Of a stretch of 64,000 bases of DNA, positions 58,662 through 64,000 are shown piece after piece. The notes under the pieces were generated by a model. It worked only from the letters and a program-made list of their open reading frames with translations, did not search any database and was not told the DNA's origin. The DNA is from Janthinobacterium sp. 67. GTDB taxonomy: Bacteria > Pseudomonadota > Gammaproteobacteria > Burkholderiales > Burkholderiaceae_D. A program made the position numbers and the translations under genes. How positions within the stretch are numbered: the first letter of the stretch is position 1; each line of letters opens with the position of its first letter. Where the stretch lies: the NCBI RefSeq assembly GCF_002797895.1, contig NZ_PGES01000001.1:4960001-5024000 (forward strand), given 5' to 3'.

Positions 58662-59018
58662 CTAGCGGCGTGACGAGGAAAGCAGCAGGCCGAACAGCAC
58701 ACCCACGACGGCGCCCGCGCCCACGGCTTTCCATGGATTGTCCTGCACGTATTCGTCGGTGGCCTTGGCCGCCTTCTTGGTACGTTCGAGCAAATCTTCT
58801 TCCAGCTTGATCAAGTCTTTCTTGGCCGTTTCCAGGGTGGCGATGAACTTGTCCTTGACGGCTTTGACATTCTCGCCCGTCTGATCCTTGGCGCCATCGA
58901 GCCAGCCTTCCGCTTCGTCGATGACGTTCTTCAAGTCGCCGACCAGTTTGTCGCGCGCCTTGTCGGCGTCGGCGAGGATGCTGTCGTTGCTGGATTTTCC
59001 GGTATGTATCGAGCTCAT
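58662..59018 (-). CDS. DUF883 protein of the YqjD/ElaB family
   Basis: 118 residues. A long helix (DKARDKLVGDLKNVIDEAEG, VKDKFIATLETAKKDLIKLE) is followed by the family C-terminus DNPWKAVGAGAVVGVLFGLLLSSSRR, one membrane helix with arginine cap. E. coli YqjD, ElaB and YgaM bind ribosomes at the inner membrane in stationary phase (family knowledge). GAGGTAA precedes the ATG. First gene of the yqjDEK-like set. Confidence 0.92.
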   Translation of the reverse strand: MSSIHTGKSSNDSILADADKARDKLVGDLKNVIDEAEGWLDGAKDQTGENVKAVKDKFIATLETAKKDLIKLEEDLLERTKKAAKATDEYVQDNPWKAVGAGAVVGVLFGLLLSSSRR

Positions 59019-59125
59019 GTATTACCTCTTGGAAGTGAAACTGCACAGTGAAATACCAGTGTAGGCAGCTGCGGCCAGGCTGTCTTGCGCCGCCTCAAGG
59101 GCTACCGCGGCGCAAGGGGTATTGC

Positions 59126-59980
59126 TTAACGGAAAGCAAAGTCCAGTACGACGCCTGCAAACACCGCTGCTCCTAGCCAGTTATTATGCCGGAATGCCGC
59201 AAAACACGGCATACGCTCGCGTGCGCGGATCAGGGTGTAGTGGTAAACGGCGCAGCCGGCCGCCACCACCAGCCCCGCGACGAACCAATAACGCAAGCCC
59301 AGGTACCAGCCGCATGCGAGCCACAGCAGCAGGAAAACGGCATAGCAGAACATGACGATGGCCACGTCGTAGCGGCCGAAGGTGATGGCCGACGTCTTGA
59401 TGCCGATTTTTAAATCGTCGTCGCGGTCGACCATCGCGTATTCCGTATCGTAGGCCACGGCCCAGAAGACATTTCCCAGCAGCAGCAGCCAGGCGACGAC
59501 GGGCACGGCATCCGTGATGGCGGCAAAGCCCATGGGGATGCCGAAGCCGAAGGCGATGCCGAGATACGCTTGCGGAATGGCAAAGAAGCGCTTGAAGTAG
59601 GGATAGGTGCCGGCGATGATGACGGCCGCCACGGACAGTTGCTTGGTCAGCGCATTCAGGGGCAGGATCAGGCAAAAGGCCAGCACGGTGAGCACGCCGG
59701 CCACGGCCAGCGCTTCCTTGCCACTGATGCGTCCGCTGGTGATGGGGCGCTCCGCCGTGCGCTTGACGAATTTGTCGATATCCTGGTCGGCGTAGTCGTT
59801 GATGGCGCAGCCGGCCGAGCGCATCAGGAAAGTGCCGAGAGTAAAGATGAGCAGCAGCCGCCAGTCCGGCACGCCCTGCTGCGCCAGCCACAGCGCGCAC
59901 AGGGTAGGCCACAGCAGCAATACGGTACCGATAGGCTTGTCCAGCCGTATCAGGCGGAAATACAGCGCCAGCTTGTTCAT
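59126..59980 (-). CDS. ubiA: 4-Hydroxybenzoate polyprenyltransferase
   Basis: 284 residues, about eight to nine helices. The two aspartate-rich prenyl-diphosphate motifs are [15 protein letters not shown] (NDxxDxxxD) and [36 protein letters not shown] is the conserved N-terminus. It attaches the octaprenyl chain to 4-hydroxybenzoate in ubiquinone synthesis. It lies 77 bp downstream of oxyR on the same strand with an inverted repeat between them. ubiC is not adjacent. Confidence 0.96.
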   Translation of the reverse strand: MNKLALYFRLIRLDKPIGTVLLLWPTLCALWLAQQGVPDWRLLLIFTLGTFLMRSAGCAINDYADQDIDKFVKRTAERPITSGRISGKEALAVAGVLTVLAFCLILPLNALTKQLSVAAVIIAGTYPYFKRFFAIPQAYLGIAFGFGIPMGFAAITDAVPVVAWLLLLGNVFWAVAYDTEYAMVDRDDDLKIGIKTSAITFGRYDVAIVMFCYAVFLLLWLACGWYLGLRYWFVAGLVVAAGCAVYHYTLIRARERMPCFAAFRHNNWLGAAVFAGVVLDFAFR

Positions 59981-60020
59981 GGAAGACTCGATCTTGTTGA
60001 AGAGAAAGGTCGATTATCGC

Positions 60021-60044
60021 AAATAGTACGTAAATGTACTATTT
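60021..60044. repeat. 9-bp perfect inverted repeat upstream of ubiA (possible operator)
   Basis: AAATAGTAC/GTACTATTT with a 6-bp centre, flanked by GC on both sides. It lies just upstream of a GATAAT (minus strand, 60013-60018) that could be the ubiA -10 box, so a bound protein would cover the -35 region. It lacks a T-run, which argues against a terminator for oxyR. Confidence 0.45.
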
Positions 60045-60057
60045 TGCGCCTGGGGCG

Positions 60058-60996
60058 CTAGTCGTCGTCTTCGCACAAGGGGGTGATGCCGGGCAAGTTG
60101 CAGCTGGCGATGGCCGCGCACAGGGCGTCGATGGCCGCCTTGCGCGTAAAACTCTTGCGCCACAGCATCACTACCCGGCGCGATGGCACGGGTTCCGCGA
60201 ACGGCCGGTATTCGAGCATGCCGTCGGTGGCGTGCATATTGGCGACGGAGGCGCGCGGCAAGACGGTCAGGCCGATGCCGCTGGCCACCATGTGGCGGAT
60301 GGTTTCCAGTGAAGAACCTTCAAACGTGCGCTGCATGCCGTTGCCGGGCGAGGAAAAACGCGCCATTTCGGGGCACACTTCCAGCACCTGGTCGCGGAAA
60401 CAGTGGCCATTGCCCAGCAGTAGCATGGTTTCCGATTTCAAATCCTGCGCGGCGATTTTGTCGCGCGCCGTCCATGGATGCTGGCGCGGCATGGCCACGA
60501 CGAACGGTTCGTCGTACAGTTCCTGCATGGCCATGCCGTGTTCGGGCAGGGGCAGGGCCATGATGGCCACATCCAGTTCGCCCTGGCGCAGCAATTCGAG
60601 CAGGCGTACCGTGAAGTTTTCCTGCAAAATCAAGGGCATCTGCGGTACCTGGTCTATCATGGCCTTGACCAGGGGCGGCAGCAGGTAGGGGCCGATCGTG
60701 TAGATCACGCCCAGGCGCAGGGGACCGGCCAGCGGGTCCTTGTTTTGCTTGGCGAGTTCCTTGATGGCGGCCGTCTGTTCCAGCACGCGCTCGGCTTGCG
60801 CAATGATCTGCGCGCCCAGAGGGGTGACGGAGATTTCCGCGCCGCCCCGTTCGAACAGGACGACGCCCAATTCGTCTTCGAGTTTTTTGATGGCCACTGA
60901 CAGGGTGGGCTGGGCAACGAAACAGGCTTCGGCGGCATGGCCGAAGTGCTTCGCTCGCGCGACTGCAACGATATATTTCAGTTCAGTCAGTGTCAT
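60058..60996 (-). CDS. oxyR: Hydrogen-peroxide-sensing LysR regulator OxyR
   Basis: 312 residues. N-terminal winged helix (MTLTELKYIVAVARAKHFGH, ACFVAQPTLSVAIKKLEDEL). The redox pair is Cys199 and Cys208 in GNGHCFRDQVLEVC, the same numbering as E. coli OxyR. Peroxide forms the disulfide and switches on antioxidant genes. The ATG at 60996 begins the conserved helix; a longer in-frame start lacks homology. Divergent from the DUF3717 gene. Confidence 0.96.
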   Translation of the reverse strand: MTLTELKYIVAVARAKHFGHAAEACFVAQPTLSVAIKKLEDELGVVLFERGGAEISVTPLGAQIIAQAERVLEQTAAIKELAKQNKDPLAGPLRLGVIYTIGPYLLPPLVKAMIDQVPQMPLILQENFTVRLLELLRQGELDVAIMALPLPEHGMAMQELYDEPFVVAMPRQHPWTARDKIAAQDLKSETMLLLGNGHCFRDQVLEVCPEMARFSSPGNGMQRTFEGSSLETIRHMVASGIGLTVLPRASVANMHATDGMLEYRPFAEPVPSRRVVMLWRKSFTRKAAIDALCAAIASCNLPGITPLCEDDD

Positions 60997-61095
60997 AGCT
61001 TGATTGAAACACAGGAAGTACTTACTTGCAATGAATGAAAGGTGGCGCAAACGTGAAACTGTCGCGTCGATGGCGTATTGTAGCGGATCGCCCCC

Positions 61096-61101
61096 TATAA
61101 T
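61096..61101 (+). promoter_or_regulatory. -10 box before the DUF3717 gene
   Basis: TATAAT 29 bp upstream of the ATG; AGGGAGAGGG serves as the ribosome site. Confidence 0.45.
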
Positions 61102-61130
61102 GCGGGACCGGGCGGCGGAGGGAGAGGGCA

Positions 61131-61370
61131 ATGGAATTGCAGATACAGGCGCTGGAAGCGGCAATCAATTACTGGCGTGTCAGGCAACCGGCGCGCGGCA
61201 ATGAATATGCGCTGTCGCCGCCCGTCAGCCGACTGGCCCGCGTGTATGCGCTGATGATTTATTACCGGCAAGATCGCATCGCCGAAGAGGGCCTGGAACC
61301 GGCCATCCTGGCCTTGATCGATGCCTGGCGCCGCGATGGCGGCGGCATCCAAGGCGATAGCCACGCCTGA
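61131..61370 (+). CDS. DUF3717 family small protein
   Basis: 79 residues. LEAAINYWRVRQPARGN, VSRLARVYALMIYYRQDRI and ALIDAWRR are the features of DUF3717, a short soluble family restricted mainly to Burkholderiales. Function unknown. A strong Shine-Dalgarno is present. It is 44 bp before rfaE2 and probably co-transcribed with it. Confidence 0.88.
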   Translation: MELQIQALEAAINYWRVRQPARGNEYALSPPVSRLARVYALMIYYRQDRIAEEGLEPAILALIDAWRRDGGGIQGDSHA

Positions 61371-61414
61371 ACGTGAGCATGTCGTGACCGTATTTAACCC
61401 AACAAGAGATATCC

Positions 61415-61897
61415 ATGCCTGACTTTGAAAACAAACTGTGCGGCCGCGACGAACTGCGCGCCCGCGCGCAAGCGCTGCCGAAACCGGTGGTGGTGACCAA
61501 CGGCGTGTTCGACATCCTGCACCGCGGCCACGTGACGTATCTGGCGCAGGCGCGCGCGCTGGGCGCTTCGCTGATCGTTGCCGTGAATACTGATGCTTCA
61601 GTGAAACGTCTGGGCAAGGGCGACGACCGTCCCCTGAACAATTGCGAAGACCGCATGGCCGTGCTGGCCGCGCTGGAAGCGGTGAGCCTGGTCGTGCCGT
61701 TCTCGGAAGACAGCGCCCTGGAAGTGGTGCAGGACATCGAGCCGGAAATCTATGCCAAGGGCGGCGACTACGATATGGCGGCCATTCCCGAAGGGCGTGC
61801 CGTGCTCGCGTATGGCGGCCAGGCCGTGGCCATCGATTTCGAGCACGACCGTTCGACCACCAAGCTGTTGACGAAAGTGCGGGCGCAGCAGGGCTGA
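61415..61897 (+). CDS. rfaE2: D-glycero-beta-D-manno-heptose 1-phosphate adenylyltransferase
   Basis: 160 residues. It is a stand-alone nucleotidyltransferase domain corresponding to the C-terminal half of HldE, with VVTNGVFDILHRGHVTYL (HxGH-type motif), VAVNTDASVKRLGKG and YAKGGDYD. It makes ADP-heptose for the LPS inner core. Betaproteobacteria commonly keep this domain separate from the kinase (rfaE1), which is not in the window. Confidence 0.94.
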   Translation: MPDFENKLCGRDELRARAQALPKPVVVTNGVFDILHRGHVTYLAQARALGASLIVAVNTDASVKRLGKGDDRPLNNCEDRMAVLAALEAVSLVVPFSEDSALEVVQDIEPEIYAKGGDYDMAAIPEGRAVLAYGGQAVAIDFEHDRSTTKLLTKVRAQQG

Positions 61898-62023
61898 AGG
61901 CCGCCGTCAATGTTTCCATACAGATAAAAAGACGTTACTATGAGAACTGCCAGCGCTGCGACTTCGTTTCGACAGCCCCAGCACGTTACACCGTCTGATT
62001 GCATCGTTTGTCATAGAAAATAA

Positions 62024-63508
62024 ATGGATCATAAAACTTCTGGGGATTGGCCACTGCCCTCCGGCGCCTGGTACGTCGATGACGAGGGCGCATGGAGCAT
62101 GCAGCGCAGCGCGGACGGCCAGAACGTCTCGCCCTTGGTGAGCGATGCCGATATCGGCAAGCTGATGCTCGCGCGGCGCCTGCCCGCAGCCGCCGGCGCA
62201 CCCGTGCGCCAGTTTCCGCCCGAATTCTCGTTCGACCCCGCTTCGGGCGCGGCCTTGCAAGTGCCGCCCGACACTTCCGCCACGCCGCCGTGGGTGCCGC
62301 CGTACGGCGCTTATCCCGTCAGCGACGTGCCGCCGGCCGGCCCTGCCGGCTTGCGCCAGGCCAGCGTGCCCCTGAAACTGGCCGACCAGCGCGCGCGCGA
62401 AGAGCATGCGCAGGCCGATGCCTCGCTACCCATGCCGCCGCCCGGCGAATACGAATTCTTTTCCGCCCAGTTCGGCACCAGCGCGCCCGCGCTGCTGGCG
62501 CTCGACCCGCGCAAGGCCGTCCTGCACGCGTGGCTGCCCGCTTCGAAACGCTGGCTGGCGCTGGACCCCGACTATGGCAGCCTGCTGGCCGAATCGGACC
62601 TGGCCCACGGCGCCTGGCGCGCCGAGCTGGTGCCGGAGTTCAATAGCGTGCTGGTCTTGCCGACCAGCCATGGCCTGGCCTGCATCCGTCCCGACGTGCC
62701 TTCGCTCACCTACGTGGTCGAGCACGTGGGCGGCGCGCCGTGCGTGGCCAGCCCCGTCTGGTTCCAGAACCGCCTGTGGGCGCCGCTGCGCGACGACGAT
62801 GGCCGCATCCGCTTCGTCAACCTTGATGCCGCGCAAAAGCCGGGCAGCGACGTACTGCTCGACGGTGTGGTCGACCTGGGCACCGTCAGCGCGCCCGTGG
62901 CCTACAACCGCATGGCCGTGTGGCCCTGCGCCAACGGCCAGCTGCGCTTGCAGCTGCAGCCGGACGGCAACGTGGCTGCGTCGTTTACGCCCTGGCCCGA
63001 AGGGCTGGTGCCGCATTTCGAATTCGGCAGCCCCTACGTGTCGCGCGACGGCGGCCTGTGGCAGCTGTGCTTCGAGCGCAGCCGCGGCACCTATGTCTAC
63101 GTGAAACTGGGCGCGCAGGCCGAACGGGCCGACGCGCTGGCGCCGCGCCTGTGTTCGGGCAGCTTCAATTACCGCTTCGCCACCAAGCTGAAAACGGCGC
63201 CGTGGGAAGAGCCGGAACACGGCGACGATGGCGGCAAGAACCAGGCCGTCATGCCGCTGCTGGAATCGAGCGTTGGCAACAGCGTCTTCGGCGTCAAGTT
63301 CGCCACCAGCGCCGGCCTGTCGAGCGTGCTGCGCTCGAACGAGCGCCTGGCGGCCCAGCTGGTGCAGGACGACGAATTGCGCGAAACCGTGTTCCACACG
63401 TTCGCCGTCAGCGAGCCGTGGCGTGTGCGCCTGTTTGTCCATGAAGGCATGCTGTGGGCGTACCACCCGCTGCTGTCGCGCATCGATGGCTGGGCCTTGC
63501 AGGCATGA
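62024..63508 (+). CDS. Unrecognised soluble protein, translationally coupled to a vWA-like gene
   Basis: 494 residues, no signal peptide or membrane segment. It opens with a GYF/DUF4339-like stretch (SGDWPLPSGAWYVDDEGAWS, LVSDADIGKLMLARRLP), then a proline-rich linker (PPWVPPYGAYPVSDVPPAGP). The last ~350 residues look beta-propeller-like, with repeated hydrophobic strands and tryptophans (LHAWLPASKRWLALDPDYGS; SPVWFQNRLWAPLRDDDGRI; GGLWQLCFERSRGTYVYVKL). Its stop overlaps the next start (ATGA). It is probably the first gene of an operon that continues out of the window; no function is assigned. Confidence 0.8.
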   Translation: MDHKTSGDWPLPSGAWYVDDEGAWSMQRSADGQNVSPLVSDADIGKLMLARRLPAAAGAPVRQFPPEFSFDPASGAALQVPPDTSATPPWVPPYGAYPVSDVPPAGPAGLRQASVPLKLADQRAREEHAQADASLPMPPPGEYEFFSAQFGTSAPALLALDPRKAVLHAWLPASKRWLALDPDYGSLLAESDLAHGAWRAELVPEFNSVLVLPTSHGLACIRPDVPSLTYVVEHVGGAPCVASPVWFQNRLWAPLRDDDGRIRFVNLDAAQKPGSDVLLDGVVDLGTVSAPVAYNRMAVWPCANGQLRLQLQPDGNVAASFTPWPEGLVPHFEFGSPYVSRDGGLWQLCFERSRGTYVYVKLGAQAERADALAPRLCSGSFNYRFATKLKTAPWEEPEHGDDGGKNQAVMPLLESSVGNSVFGVKFATSAGLSSVLRSNERLAAQLVQDDELRETVFHTFAVSEPWRVRLFVHEGMLWAYHPLLSRIDGWALQA

Positions 63509-64000
63509 AAGCGCGCATCCTGATCGCGGCCTGCGCCGCTTTGCTCAGTGCGGCCGGCGTGCAGGCGGCCGGCATCCAGCAAGCCTTTCTCGTGCAAAAC
63601 TCGGGCTGGATGGAGCCGTTTTACACGGATGAACATTCGCAGCTGAAAGCCCTCGTGGGCGCCGTGGCGCAGGCCGCCACCAGCCCGTCCGATAAAGTCT
63701 ACACCCTGGCCTTCAGCCAGAGCAGCGGCAGCAATGTGTCGCCCTCGCTGATCGGGCAGGGGCAGGGCGGCGCCGGCGTGGCGGGCCAGCTGGCGAACTT
63801 GGGCCTGGCGCGCAAGAGCGCCGGCGGCGCGCTGGCCGATACGGATTTCCAGGAAGCCGTCACGAAGACCATCACGGGTCCTTTCCAGTCCGCTTCCGGC
63901 ATCGTGTGGATATTTACGAACAACAAGAACAGCCCGAACAACGACAGCCAGACGGCCGAGCGCAACCGCGACTTTTACCGGCTGCTGCACTTGGAACCGT
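63505..64000 (+). CDS. Secreted vWA-like protein, partial (C-terminus off the right edge)
   Basis: 165 residues visible. The signal peptide (MKARILIAACAALLSAAGVQ, cleavage near QAA) is followed by IQQAFLVQNSGWMEPFYTDE. The position of a von Willebrand A MIDAS motif (DxSxS) is occupied by QNSGWM. A glycine-rich region (SLIGQGQGGAGVAGQ) and a second Rossmann-like strand (SASGIVWIFTNNKNSPNNDS) follow. It is coupled to the preceding gene by an ATGA overlap. Assignment to the vWA fold is tentative. Confidence 0.7.
   Translation, partial: MKARILIAACAALLSAAGVQAAGIQQAFLVQNSGWMEPFYTDEHSQLKALVGAVAQAATSPSDKVYTLAFSQSSGSNVSPSLIGQGQGGAGVAGQLANLGLARKSAGGALADTDFQEAVTKTITGPFQSASGIVWIFTNNKNSPNNDSQTAERNRDFYRLLHLEP

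Noticed and set aside
60021..60044. Inverted repeat as an oxyR terminator
   Set aside because: No T-tract on the oxyR strand and an A/T-rich weak stem; better explained as an operator or chance.

Overview
The window looks like the chromosome of a betaproteobacterium of the order Burkholderiales, most likely family Oxalobacteraceae (Janthinobacterium, Massilia or Duganella type). This is inferred from the high GC content and from betaproteobacterial families such as a BPSS1780-type membrane protein, DUF3717, DUF2782, a kinase-fold ThrB and an OxyR-ubiA pair. There is no sign of a plasmid or phage. Apart from one insertion sequence the content is housekeeping and signalling genes. No tRNA, rRNA or CRISPR array was seen.

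Layout. 1-2160 (minus): a cell-surface pair, an Ig-repeat/DUF3494 lipoprotein followed by an OmpA-like barrel that runs off the left edge. 2.4-7.4 kb: DUF2147 protein, valS, a candidate 6S-like RNA and a general porin. 7.4-13.2 kb: a signalling block (PAS-GGDEF-EAL protein, Crp-family regulator, hybrid histidine kinase, REC-PAS protein). 13.6-18.1 kb: a TPP-riboswitch-controlled thiamine operon, thiC-thiS-thiG-thiD-thiE. 18.2-24.3 kb: ANTAR regulator, glutathione-dependent formaldehyde dehydrogenase, a repeat-rich secreted protein, an acetyltransferase pair and uvrD. 24.35-25.75 kb: a cluster of REP palindromes, one of them split by an intact IS110-family element. 25.8-31.1 kb: BPSS1780 protein, thrB, DUF2782 and polA, followed by a second REP cluster. 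31.2-38.1 kb: dienelactone hydrolase, ZIP transporter, an ABC-F ATPase with a leader-peptide region, sulfurtransferase, EamA transporter and a Rieske oxygenase. 38.5-41.6 kb: xseB-ispA-dxs isoprenoid operon. 41.7-49.3 kb: FUSC protein, membrane glutaredoxin with a small six-cysteine protein, cobalamin adenosyltransferase, and the glycolate oxidase operon glcDEF. 49.3-57.8 kb: second GGDEF-EAL protein, gpx, pilU, pilT, divergent yggS-proC, then an ECF sigma/anti-sigma pair and a DUF3455 lipoprotein. 57.9-64 kb: YqjD/YqjE/YqjK-type envelope-stress cluster, ubiA, oxyR, DUF3717, rfaE2 and the start of an unrecognised two-gene system that leaves the window on the right.

The most striking element is the IS110 insertion (about 24501-25712). 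Its ends, CT core, DEDD/Ser transposase residues, target REP and a promoter formed only when the ends join can all be read from the sequence. So can a bridge RNA: a target loop on a perfect 10-bp stem, and a donor guide matching the element's own junction over 10 nt. Other points worth following are a leader peptide with competing hairpins before the ABC-F gene, a ZIP gene with a strong Shine-Dalgarno but no AUG, a small protein with mirror-symmetric cysteine spacing beside a glutaredoxin, and the unknown pair at the right edge.
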